The notes under the pieces were generated by a model. It saw nothing but the letters and a program-made list of their open reading frames with translations. It had not been told where the DNA came from and searched no databases. Below are positions 22,924-34,039 of a stretch of 64,000 nucleotides of DNA, piece by piece; position 1 is the first letter of the stretch, and the number at the start of each line of letters is the position of its first letter. The translations under genes and the position numbers were made by a program. Source of the stretch: Massospora cicadina (Eukaryota > Entomophthoromycota > Entomophthoromycetes > Entomophthorales > Entomophthoraceae); the NCBI GenBank assembly GCA_022478985.1, contig JAKSZP010017400.1, positions 1 to 64,000 of the forward strand. The letters are read 5' to 3'.

Positions 22924-24042
22924 CTTTAAGTTTTGAGGAATTACTCGCTTAGTTAATATAATCCTGCTTTGATAGTTGAGAAGAGCTTTGACCTTTAAAT
23001 CCTCAATTATGCTATGTGTCTTATAGTATTTTCTAACAGTTCTGAAGCTCACAAAGCTAAAACAACAATACTTGACTCTTTGGTCTCTTTTTTTAGTACT
23101 AGATGGTCCCACAATAATTGACTCTTCTGGTCTCTTCTGGGTATTTTTCCCTCTCTAATCAGGAACTCTCCTGACATAGTTAATAATGACAAGCTCCCCT
23201 TAACGCTTGTCTACACTTCTTAATATGAAGATAGAATTAATAGAAGTTAATATAAGATGAAAAAAATATGATTATATGGTAAGATGATGATTTTATTTCA
23301 AGGCCAGGCGCCAGTATTTTATACCTCTAGGGCATCTCCTGGCCATACTCATCTATTAGATGAATTCAATAAAGCTATGCCAATCCTCTATGGATTATGG
23401 CAGTGGTTATTGAAAATACTTAACTTAATTTGTCCTTGAATTAACTTAATTATAATCATTTCAGCCTAATGAAGGCACTTATTCTCTCATAATTTGGAAA
23501 ATTTTAGGTGTAATACTAGCACTTCAGTGGTGTATATTTGCTTTTCAACCAGCTCAATTACATTTTATCATACAGACGACAAAGTACAATAGATGGAAGA
23601 AAAGAATATATGAAATTTTAATAATGATGAACCCTTAATAGTGACTTCATCAGGCCTCTCAATAGTACTAGGTACTTCCTATTTGGGCCATCCATGTGCA
23701 AGTACTATTGTGCTGATTACTAAGATTGACATGCATAAATTCTAATATTCATTAATTATAATTGCATTAAATTTGAAATTAAAATTAAGGTTATGCCATA
23801 AACCCACTTGATTCACCAAAGTGGGTCCCCTAATTGGCCATAATAATATTATATCATAGCTATTATTAGCTACAATAATTGGAATGTTTAGATGAAATCA
23901 AGGAAGATTTGAGGTGAATTTGATTTAACATATCATGCGGATGAATTGGGAAGGATCAAAGGATCCATCAATGGGAGTAATCTATCAGCAGTGATAATTT
24001 TCTCTAAGGGTTTATTTTAGAGTCAATCATCAAAATGTAACC
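22924..24042 (-). repeat. 5' LTR of Ty3/gypsy 1
   Basis: This is a direct repeat of 9531-10646. Its outer edge abuts CCATT at 24043-24047, which matches 9526-9530. The inner edge is followed on the minus strand by AGTGGTGCTCACTA, a TGG-starting primer-binding-like segment. The first bases at 22924 (CTTTAAG against TGTTAAG) have mutated. Confidence 0.83.
23089..23118 (-). mobile_element. Same ultra-short tailed insertion in the sister LTR
   Basis: Identical in content and flanks to 9696-9725 (flank TGACTCTTTGGTCTCT at 23073-23088). Because both LTRs are copied from one template, this is one ancestral insertion event, not two. Confidence 0.75.
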
Positions 24043-24047
24043 CCATT

Positions 24048-26295
24048 GCAAAGTTGTGGTGGATCTAAGTTTCAGAGAAGAATGATAGTCATTCCAATTT
24101 TCAATGTTAAAATTTGTGGCGACATGCCTGTAAAATCAGGTGAATTCATGAATTTAGTTGGATAATTGACAACCTCCGTTTGATTCATTACACTATCAAT
24201 GGACTTTATATGTTGTCGCTTCACCTAATATTTCATTTTAAATGCTGAAATTGATGGCATTGGCATTGTTGTTTATGGCTGCTAATATAGCACATGCACT
24301 TAGCCGCGGATGATTTTTGTAAAAAGTATTTTAGGGGGGTCAACCTTGGGACAAATATACACTAAGAAATTTTCTAGCCAGTACAGGTTTTAAACTTGTA
24401 GTGACAAAAACCTGCACTAGAGTGGAATCAGAAATTACCCTGCCAGGATAACCATCTTATGATGATTTTTGTAATTCTGTGCAATAATCAGTAAACTTTG
24501 TGAATAAATTCATCTGTTGTTGCTGTGATTTTACAGAAGTTTGTTGGTAATGTGATACATTGGTTGGATTCATTGATTGCCATTTTCCCATTCCCAATAT
24601 CCAACAATTGTTTTGCAAAACGTTCAGTGGGTGCATTATGTTGTAGCTGCACATGCATATTGGTCTCTAAAGTCAATTTCTGTATGCGTCACCATAAAAG
24701 TGATAATTTGAGACATGCATAAATTCATCAGAGGGTGTTGAACATGGTATAACTGGTAAAATTTGTCAAAAATCACCAGAAATTAAATTGAGTGCACCAC
24801 CAAAGAGATCTTCATTTCCTCTAAAACTTTACTGTACAATGAAGTGCTTCCAATGCTTTTTTGTGCGCCATAGTACATTTGTCCCATTTAATGAGTTAAC
24901 ATAATTGGAGTACTTTACCCATTCCAGAATCTTTGTTGAAATTGCATGTGGGTGTCTCATTAATTTGCATATTTAACAGAAATTTTGTACTGAATGCGCT
25001 GTTTGGCCACCATCCAAAAGAGTTGCCGCAATTTCAGATGATGCAATTGCCAGTAAAATATTTTTTGTGAACGTATGATTTCCAAAATAAATGAAATGAG
25101 AAAATTTTTGCCTGTGCCTCCGGTCACATATAGGAATACAATACCCCGCTTTAGCTTGTATTTGCATCTATAATTCTGTCATATGCTATTTGTTGTTCTG
25201 GAACCAATTTTAAAAGATTCTTTTGTACAAATGTACCCAATTTGTCAATATCAAAGTGTTTTTATTGTTGAAAATCATGATCAAAAAGTCATATTCAGAA
25301 CAATTTGTCTCACCCATTCCCACTTGTACCAGTGCTTTGTTAACAAATTGCCAAATATGTGTCCTCAATTAAACAAATGCTCCATTAGCACGTTTAGTAT
25401 ATATTGAATGTCCAGATTTAATACTTTGCACGCAAACAATGTATGATGTCTTCACTCACGTAGTCTATATTTTCCCCAAGGATCTTTTGGATTGGATGGG
25501 AAGCATGTCAATATGATTTCAAATAACATGCATATTTGCTGTGGTTGAGCAGTATTCAATACATCAGCGAGTGAAGTGTCCCAATGTGCATTGTTTTAAA
25601 GAATATTTATTTCTTGGCAAGATTCATGATAAGTGGCACATACTTGACCATTTAATGTTCTCAATTCTTGGAAGGATGTCAGTCCACGTATGTTGATTAA
25701 CATTAATTGCAAGTAAAAGCATTCTGCATTGTTTGGGTGAACAGTGTACAGACAGCCTAATGCATCAGCAGAATATAAGTTGGGATGTCCTTCAACTGCT
25801 TTATTTTGTTTGCAACGTTAAAAACGTTTTTGCTGATGCATTCCATGTGTAGCATGTTGGTACTTCAGAGTAAAATAGCATCTTTGCAAACATACCATCC
25901 CCTCAAAATGAGAAAAATGAAGTTAACATTCTTGGCGGTGGTGCAATGCTCTTGCACATGCATTTTCTGTTGTGAAGTACACAGGATGTCCATTTTCAAG
26001 GTGCACTGCAAAATGAATAACTGTTGGATGTCGTTCATGGATTGAAAATGATAAAATGCGCCAAACTGCTTCATTGCTACTAGTGTAGCGTCCCAGTTGA
26101 TATTGGTCAACTTCATTGATAGATGCAGTTGCATATCCCACTCCAAAAACTGCCATATCACTTTCTTTGTTGATATATTTGCAAATGTACCTGATCAATT
26201 TCACCAAATTACAATGCTCAACATTGATATATACTTTTCATCTTTTTTGAGAGTAACAGTAAACAAGGTATAACCCAGCGACTATTGATTTTAAC
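24048..26295 (-). pseudogene. Helitron Rep C-terminal part and Pif1-like helicase
   Basis: On the minus strand, 26207-25900 reads RYICKYINKESDMAVFGV (the Y-X2-KY-X2-K catalytic tyrosine region of Helitron Rep, both tyrosines present) and then GRYTSSNEAVWRI and IHERHPTVIHFAVHLENG. The helicase Walker A GGTGKN lies in VTGGTGKNFLISFIL at 25140-25081. TLETNMHVQLQH and FAKQLLDIGNGK lie at 24676-24560. The frame is broken by stops throughout, by a SINE at 24323, by LINE-B at 26312 and by Ty3/gypsy 1 at 24042. In the family the protein nicks and unwinds the element for rolling-circle transposition. Confidence 0.88.
24323..24460 (-). mobile_element. tRNA-headed SINE copy in the Helitron
   Basis: Flanked by the perfect 14-bp duplication GATGATTTTTGTAA (24309-24322 and 24461-24474). 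On the minus strand it shares with the SINE at 40115 a tRNA-like head (GGTTATCCTGGCAGGGTAA ... AGTGCAGG ... AAAACCTGTACTGG) and the body CTAGAAAA ... TTTGTCCCAAGGTTGACCC. The head is more decayed than in the other copy. No internal coding potential, as expected for an element mobilised by LINE enzymes. Confidence 0.82.
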
Positions 26296-26605
26296 ATCAT
26301 TGTTTTGTACTACTTTTCTTTCTCGTTGCAATCACTTTTGCAACCTATTCAATTCAAGTCTGAATCTAGTTTGATAATCTCACAGAGGAGATTAGTCTGC
26401 GTCCATGTCAGGGTGCAGTTGGGCAAGTAAGGCAAGAGGAGCAGGTGGAAGGCCCGCGGCCTCAAACGTTTGAAAACGCCCCAGAGAAACCGGTGGAATA
26501 GACAAAAATTTTAAAAAACTGGCAGTCACTATTTCCCCAGAAATCCTTGCATGGCAAGCACGATGCAACCAGTACATCAACACGCCACACTCCCAGCCAC
26601 TTTAG

Positions 26606-27661
26606 TTGGTGGAATATGGAGTCCGCATGTTTCTGGACATCCAACAAATGGCTTTATGGGAAAAATTTTATGAAGATGTGCACACCTTTTTCCTGACCGC
26701 AGTGTACGTCGCACCTCACTCCATGTCACGTGGTTGGCTGGACCTAGGTTTCAAAAACAAAGAGGCAGCAGATGAGGCTGCTGCGGTGCACGTAGTGATC
26801 AACCTCCCTGAAGGGCAACAGGTCATCGAAACTAAACGCACCAGATGGATGAAATCAAACCAAATTTTCCTCACGTTTGACTTTTTGCCTACTACGGTAA
26901 AACGTGACATTTTGGAACAACACCTGAAAGATGGTCTTGCTGTATATGGCGAAATACAATCTTTTGAAATGCAACGCTTCACGCTGATGCCACACCTGTG
27001 CACTGGCAAAGCCATTGCAGTTCTGACCCTGACTGAGGAGATCGTGAAGGACCTAACCCAGATCCTGCACTCCACTTTTATTAATATCACAGGGCATACC
27101 ACCCATCCATTCTGGGTGACCGTGGACAGCGCGCCCCCCATCTGCACCCACTGTGATGCGTTTGGCCATAAGGCGCACGCATGCTCCACCAAGGAGGGCG
27201 TCACATTCCAAGAGCACCCCTCAGTGGCCATGGCCAGTGGAGAGGCGCACTACAAACCAACCGCAAGCACCAAAGAGGCTTTACCGTGGGGAGCACAAGG
27301 CTGCTACCTACTGGTAAAGCCTATCTCCCCGCAAGAGTGGAAGAAGGCCAAGCAGGCCCACAGGGCTGCGGCCAAGGAAGTGGCCAAAGCCACCATCGCT
27401 ATCCCACACTCCCAACGCCAGGAGGACATTGAAACCTTCGCGGTGGAAGCAACTTGGGAATCCATCAACCAATCAGATTGGGAAGCCCATGCTGATTGGG
27501 CCACTCAATCTGAGGATCCATTGGGGGACTTGATCTCACCCAATCGTTGCACCCAAGCTCTGGAGGAAACTGACCTGGGGCCCATCCCAACTGAAATTTT
27601 TTTTGACCCACTCAACGTTGCACCAAACTTATCCACACTGCAAAAAATCGTCCGACGTTGA
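26606..27661 (+). pseudogene. LINE-B ORF1 (RNA-binding, CCHC)
   Basis: 351 codons are open. The true start is probably the ATG at 26404, but an in-frame TAG at 26603 and a frameshift lie between. The middle part (about residues 75-165) contains QIFLTFDFLP, LEQHLKDGLAVYGEIQSFEM and KAIAVLTL, which resemble an RRM-like fold. A CCHC knuckle CTHCDAFGHKAHAC lies at 27143-27184, followed by a tail rich in Ala, Lys, Gln and Glu. It should coat element RNA. ORF2 follows about 130 bp downstream. Confidence 0.75.
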
Positions 27662-27794
27662 GGAAACAAAAAGTGAAGGCTAAAGCCAATGCAACTCTTT
27701 CCACAAAAATTAATAAAAATCCCGATAGCGTTGCTGCTAACACCCACGCTGCTGTGAAGGCCCATGGGGATCTAGAGGAGGCTAGTGGGCCCAG

Positions 27795-30700
27795 GTGCCC
27801 ACCCCCTCACACCTAAGGTGCGATGGGGAAACCTTCACCATAGGGACGTTGGATATCGCCGGACTCAAGGCCTCCCCATCCCAGGCTAGGAAAATGAGTT
27901 TTTTACAACAAAATTTACCTGTGGATATCCTGGCCATCCAGGAGTCCCACTGTCCGCGAGGTTCCGAGGAAGATTGGAAAACAATGCTCCTCCCATCCCT
28001 ATCCTTTTGGTCAGAGCACTGTGGGGTGCTAATTTGAAAAATAATTTTTTTCAAATTTTTATTGTCAGAAACCTTCCTCAATGGCCAAGTCCTCATTGTC
28101 ACCTTCTTGTGGGCCAATATGGTACACGCTATCATCAACATCTATGCCCCAAACGGTGCACAAGAGCGTTGAGAATTTTTCTCATTGGTCAAATCCCTCC
28201 CGCTACCCCCAGACCCTTTTGTAGTCGGCGACATGAACTGCTGGCTAAACACTCCAACAGACCAATGGCCTTCCTCCTCCCACGTCCCCAGGGCCATGTT
28301 GAACTTCACGTTCTAAAGGCCACCCTCAGGCTAATGGATGCGCTGCTGCAGCAAGCCCCACTGCTCAAGAACATGACGCGCCCCCACGTCCACAACGGCC
28401 AATTAAGGTCCATATCCCGCATTGACCTTATCCTTATGCCGGCGAAATTCCAACCCCACATATCCCACTTTAAAACAACAAAAATGGAATTCTCCGACCA
28501 TTGACTGGTCTCAATAACCTACCACCTACCTGTCACAGCTGCTAAGGCCCCACATTGGTGCAAAATCCGCCCTTCTGAGCTCGCATCACCAGGATTTTCC
28601 ATGTGGGTGGAATCAGCAACTTTGGCAAAAGAGTTTGTTGCACTGTTTTGCATGGACCCCATTTCCACATGGGCAACTTTCAAAGATGATACCATCCGCC
28701 ACTCTCACCACCTCTCCTCCAGACGCTCATGAGCCACATTGGACATCATTTCATGCACTCTGGCAGAGTTGGCATACCTGGAGTCCAATATCACAGCTAC
28801 AGGATACAGCTCTGCATGGGGTGGAAGTGGGTGGAGGCAGCCGCCCACCTCAACGCGCTCAAAAGGCAACACAAGCATCAGGTTTGTGTTCAGTACAGGG
28901 ACAAACGCATCACAAAAGGTGACAAGTGCACTGCACATTTTTTTAAAAAAAATTTGCACCAAGCCAGAGCATGGCCTGCACACAGGTGCAAAGATTGGAT
29001 GATTCCATTGCGGATACGCCAGCCAAAGTGGCAATTGAAACACAAAAGTATTACTCCAAGTTGTACCGATATGATCCAATTCAGCCAGCCAATGTGGCGG
29101 AATTTCTCGACCAAGCCCACATCCGCACCATTTTCTGATACCTGGAAATAATGAATTTGATTACTCCAAACGAATTATGGACAGCCATTCGCGGTGCACC
29201 AAACCAAAAATGCCCAGGCCCAGATGGCATTCCATATGTTTTCTATAAAAAGTACTTCAAATATATATCCCCACTACTGTTGGCCTCACTTAACCAGAGC
29301 CTTTTGGAAACACGCCTCCTACCAGGAGGTCAAGAGGCCTTCACTGTCACACTCTTCAAGAACGGGGACAAGTTAGACTTAGCCAACTGGCGCCCCATTT
29401 CTTTAACTAACACGGATACGAAAATTTTAACCAAAATCATGGCTAACCGTTTAGGGATTGTAGCATCTGTCACCATCTCCCCAGAACAATTTGGTTTCAT
29501 ACCCAGAAGGTCGATTTGGGACAACGTGCACTCTGTGGCCAACGCATGCCAGCCCACAGCCTCTGGGGCACTATCATTCTTGTACCAACATAAGGCCTAT
29601 GATAGAGTAAACTGGGAATACCTCAGGGCCTGCCTCCATCAATTCCGCTTACCCCCTCGCTTCATCAACTGGGTGATGCTGCTCACAGAATCTGCAACTA
29701 TGGCAGTACGTGGCCCTGGCTTCCTAACGGAAGTAGTCCGCCCTCAAAGGGGCTTGCGACAAGGAGACCCCCTTAGCCCACACTTATACAACTTCAGCCT
29801 TGACCCACTACTTAAAAATGTGAATGCCCAACTCACCGGGGTCCATGTGCCAGGCCAAGCCCCAGTCAAGATGATGGCGTTTGCAGACAACTGTGTTGTT
29901 GGGGTGTCTAATAATAAAGATGCACGCACACTTGAAGCCCTCATCCAGGAGTATTCCCAGGTAAGTAACGCTGCACTGAATTCCTCCAAAACTGAAATCA
30001 TCATCCTTGGTCGGTATCATAACTGCTGGGCCCCTGAAACCAGCGTTCAGCCTGGCCCATCTGCTCGCACACGCGCTCGCCCTCCCAGCTCACCCCACAC
30101 CGCCCCACTGGTGCTCCCCTTTGTGCCACGCCCTACCATAGGGCCAGTCCGCCATCTGGGCGTGTGGGCGGAGGCAGGCGGATACGCATCAGCAGTAATG
30201 GAGAGTCATATGCTAGACAACGTGACGAAGCGCATCACCTCCCTCAGAGCCCACCCTACTTCCCTTACTGGTAGGGTCGTTTTGGCCAACTCTATGCTCC
30301 TCTCCAAAGTCTGGTTTGGAGCCCACGCCATCCCCTTCTCCCCAAGCACCTTCAAATCCTTGCATGCCCTGCTGCAAGGATGGCTATGGTCAGGTCGCCC
30401 TCCACCAGTATGGTTAGAGGTCATGTTTGGCCCTCATCAGCATGGTGGCATGGGCCTGCTTGACTTCAGAGCCCATGCGGCCAATATGTTGGGTACCTGG
30501 ATTGCAGCCATCACCGCCCCTACGCTCCCCTCCCAACACTGGTCTCGCGCGGCCTGCTCCAACTTCTCCCGCGCCTTGGGCCTCAACAATCCATTGAGCC
30601 CCCACTCCCTGATGAAATACCTGGCTTCACACCCATTGGCCACAGATCCTCACGGTACTAAAACCCACTACAAACGAATCCTCCTCTCCATGAAGAGCGC

Positions 30701-31447
30701 TGAGTGGAGAATTCGTACTAGTGGACATACAACCCAAAGAGGCTGCCCCTCGCCCCAGTTCACACAAGAGGTACAGGGGCTACCCATCCATGATGGCGTG
30801 ATCCCCACACGGCCCCATGTCCTATCCAGGGTGGACTACCTGGACATGATGGACATCCCTTACTCCATTGAGACAAAAAAATCTATCTGGAAATATGCAC
30901 ACCATCCTCTGTTGTAGCCTCAAATCCGTTCCCATGTGTGGTGCTGCCTAAGGCGGGTGTACCGTACAGCTGAGCGCTCTAACGCTTTACACTCATCCTG
31001 CATTGTGTGTGGCCAGTATGGAACGCTGTTACACCGCCTGGAGAAATGTCCTACCTCCAAAGTGATATGGCGCGAAGTCCAACGTCTGCTTGGCCAGGAT
31101 CAAACACATCCCTTCAGCCTGTCAAGAGATATGTTTGCTTTATCAATGGCCTCCCCCTTCCACCCTCCCTCCATGCTCTGGTGGTTGCAATAGCCATGTG
31201 GACTATCCACACGATTGTCTTGGATGCCATCGCAGGCTCCACTCCCACCCTCCCAGAAGCTGTCCACAGATTCCAGTCTCATTTGGTGGACCACTTTCAG
31301 GCGTGGATGTTTGGATACCTCCCACCACGTCGCCAACAGCTGGTCTCCTCCTGGTTCCCAGTTTGGTTCATCAAATCAAACCCTTTCCTCAACACGTGTT
31401 CAATTGTGGCTACGGCCCATTCACACGTTCCCTCCCCCTCCCCATAA
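27795..31447 (+). pseudogene. LINE-B ORF2 (endonuclease, reverse transcriptase), catalytically damaged
   Basis: The endonuclease remnant (27795-28504, two frames) shows AIQESH, NIYAPNGA, VGDMNCW, SRIDLIL and a terminal SDH. An RT frame of 588 codons is open at 29151-30917, with the CPGPDGIP box, NWRPISL, the QFGFIPRRS box and RGLRQGDPLSP intact. Motif A reads FLYQHKAYDRV, with Tyr at residue 145 (29583-29585) where the catalytic Asp is expected. Motif C reads FADN, with Asn at residue 247 (29889-29891). A C-terminal CIVC...HRLEKC motif lies at 30999-31050 after a stop at 30916. The long frame looks healthy, but the polymerase should be dead. Confidence 0.88.
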
Positions 31448-31608
31448 GTGGCGTTCCCGCTGGCAACAAGAGATAGCATCGCTTCTCTGGGGTGCCTTCC
31501 ATGTTACTAAGTTTTGTCTCTTTTGGGTTGACATTTGGAAGTGTCCGTCCCCTGGTCGGCCTTCCTTGCAATAAATTTAAATTTAGATTTAAATCATTGT
31601 TTTGTACT

Positions 31609-33389
31609 TTTAAAGTGATGTATTTTCCACCATCTTAAATTGATTGCTAACAATAGAGTGGATATCCATCATGTTCAGTGATAGTCTCAGCAAGTGAGTC
31701 TCTTGGGTATTGTTTTATGCATTTCCCATCAGATATTCATGGTGAATTGTTGTTGAGTAAGCCACATAGACCATGAATCATGCTTTTGGAGACAACTTCA
31801 AATAAGTTTGGATGAATGTTGACATCTGGTATTTTTACTGATATAACTTGATTAATTTGATCTAATGTGATTTTTTCAATCAACAAAATCAAAATGTTTG
31901 CTTGTGGCAATCCTTTTTTTTGTCATTCAACAGAATACATCTAACAGCATGCCTCTCCAAAAACATGTTACTTGACAATGAAATCCATTAAAGATTTCAA
32001 TTTTTGTTTGAACGCACATGTAGAAATATCATAATGATCCAATGATGATTGTCCAGTTAACAAAAGTTCTATTTCATCCCACATAGGATTGCATATGAAT
32101 TTAATAAACAAATCTGGGCGGTCATATGTGTAAGCATATGGCATTGCATCTTGTGCATACTCATTTATGTGGCGTGGACTCCCTATAAGTGTGGCCAGTA
32201 GTATGATCATTTTTCCCAAATTATTAGGATTCACATTGCCATCATTAACAACTGCATCACATAAATTAATGTACTTTTTGAAATGCAATTTAGTTTAATT
32301 TAGTTGAAAGAAGAGGAGTCGTTTGGTTTCAATTTTTGCATACATATTGACAATAAATTGATGGAACACTTATTGACATTTCAAGATATGATTTTCAGCG
32401 TTTTCACAAATCATCAATCAATATAAATAGTAATCCATGTCACTAACTTTATTATTCGTTTCCTCATCTGTAAGTTGATCTCTCAAGTTGATATTGAAAT
32501 GATATCCATCTTCTCCTTGCCAAAATAAAATTGGATTTGAAATTTGTCATATGAGATTTGAGTTTCTGAGACTCTCTGAACATCACCATTTCTGCAATGA
32601 AAAATTATATCACATGAGTTACGTTCTTCACCAACTGTAATGATTGCCACTTCATCAATTGTTGATGCATTGTACTGTCTTTCATGTTGGTTAATAGGTG
32701 TTTTCTCTACTCTAACTACAACTTTGTAGTCATCAGCTGGCATTTGTTCAAGGGCAGTTCTGTACAATCAAATCAATTTATTTTGTTGATCAAATAAAGT
32801 TTGTAATGCATCAACAATTTCTTGTTTAGTGCTCATATTTGAAATGACAACGTTATTTGAGTTGTTCATAAGTGTTTTCCACAAAATAAATTTGAAGAAA
32901 TTTTTGATATGTATTTAACAGTGGTAGTAGTGATCCTGCACAATGATAAATTTGCTCTTGCACTTTGAATGTTGGCGTGTAATTCTTGCACACAGCATTT
33001 GTTGCACCAAACGATGTCGTTTTGAACATTAATTATACTTGCATATGTTTTCCAAGAACTTTTTTGAATGGCTTATGTCACCTGATACCAACATTGATAA
33101 TGATTTGAGTGGTAAAAGTAATTCTGGCTATTTCACTTTTCCACCCATGAAGCATATTCCTGATGTTTCATTATTAAATTTAAGTGCACTACAATACACA
33201 CATAATTTATTAATCTTTTTAATGACCACACTTGGATGAAGACTGTAATTATAATTAGCATTGTAAAGGAATGCACCAAGCTTTAAATCAGCGTGCAATG
33301 TTTAACTGGATCAAGAATTGCATACTAAAGCAGTTCTCAGTCTTGCTTTCCGTTGCTAGTCTGTTTCAGACTAACAGGCTTGAGCAGTG
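31609..33389 (-). pseudogene. Helitron N-terminal domain and Rep HUH region
   Basis: Minus-strand pieces are as follows. ADDYKVVVRVEKTP and INQHERQYNAST lie at 32767-32660. EVAIITVGEE and HCRNGDVQRVSET lie at 32660-32570 (Helitron-like N-terminal domain). GKMIILLATLIGSPRHINEYAQDAM-type and PMWDEIELLLTGQ segments lie at 32230-32030. The Rep HUH site lies at 31913-31890 and reads GLPQANIL where the family has GLPHAHIL. Both metal-binding histidines of that motif are replaced. Stops separate the pieces. The next part of the protein continues beyond LINE-B at 26295. Confidence 0.85.
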
Positions 33390-33977
33390 TGTCACAATTC
33401 TGATATTACTGGATGATAAGCCTTAAGTCACTATGGCGGAATGGGTAGAATCTGTTGATCATTATTATGAGTTACAATTCTTTGAGAGCCTTAGAATAAG
33501 GCGATATTGAGTTGGAAAGGATATATTGGATCCTTCCAAATCAGTTGATAGGGTGATGTTGACATATGACAAATAATGAAATGTCAACATATGAAAAATA
33601 TTGAGTGGATTGCCTCAAACTAGGGCAATCGTGAATTTAATATTTGGTGAACTATGCCAGAATTAATGAGAATATGGTGGTAAAAATAGTCTAAGCAAAA
33701 GGGTCAGTATCGACCAAGGTCACTGAGATATCAGCAATAAGAGCAGATTGAAAGGGGGAGGTTGTTAGTAGAAGAGAGTGAGAAGACCATCGAGGATTCA
33801 CTGTAAGTATCAAATTAAATAAAGAAGTGTCATTGGGGCAAATGCTTCATATTTATTAAAAGTTTATTCCATTTTTTAAGGATGACAATCTTCATATCGT
33901 TGGTCTTATTGCTCAGTGGGCGTAACCCTGTGCAAAAACCCTCGGCTAATCTCTGATATACATCTGAAATTATAACA
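33390..33977 (+). repeat. 5' LTR of Ty3/gypsy 2
   Basis: Starts TGTCACAATTCTGATATTAC and ends ATTATAACA. It matches 38936-39518. A primer-binding-like site begins one base after it (TGGTGTTCACTACAGGGG at 33979). Confidence 0.87.
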
Positions 33978-34039
33978 GTGGTGTTCACTACAGGGGGCCC
34001 ATTGATCAATTACACAGAAATGATTCTCCAGTCACTGTC

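Larger units (their letters stand above)
9531..24042 (-). mobile_element. Ty3/gypsy LTR retrotransposon 1, full-length, inserted in the Helitron helicase
   Basis: Two LTRs of about 1.12 kb (9531-10646 and 22924-24042) bracket minus-strand gag, protease, RT, RNase H and integrase remnants. The duplication CCATT lies at 9526-9530 and 24043-24047, and removing the element restores the Helitron reading LCNGTRL. A purine tract (minus strand GGGGGAAATAGA) adjoins the 3' LTR. A primer-binding-like site adjoins the 5' LTR. The body is 14.5 kb, but 4.78 kb of that is a nested element with its own duplication, leaving about 9.7 kb. No chromodomain was found. An antisense reading frame lies between integrase and the 3' LTR. 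The copy is inactivated by stops. Confidence 0.9.
26312..31592 (+). mobile_element. LINE-B, full-length non-LTR retrotransposon inserted in the Helitron
   Basis: The perfect 16-bp duplication ATCATTGTTTTGTACT lies at 26296-26311 and 31593-31608. The insert of 5.28 kb has ORF1 with CCHC, then ORF2 with endonuclease, RT and a C-terminal Cys/His motif, and ends in an AATAAATTTAAATTTAG-type A/T tail. It keeps far more CpG and longer open frames than LINE-A, so it is probably younger. It is related in layout to LINE-A but clearly a different family by protein sequence. Confidence 0.92.

Noticed and set aside
25785..26045. Plus-strand frame of 86 codons rich in Cys and Phe
   Set aside because: It is the exact antisense of the Helitron Rep sequence, which carries recognisable motifs on the minus strand.
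31007..31574. Several overlapping plus-strand frames of 119-146 codons after the RT
   Set aside because: They are alternative frames over the 3' part of LINE-B. Only the Cys/His motif at 30999-31065 is family-like.
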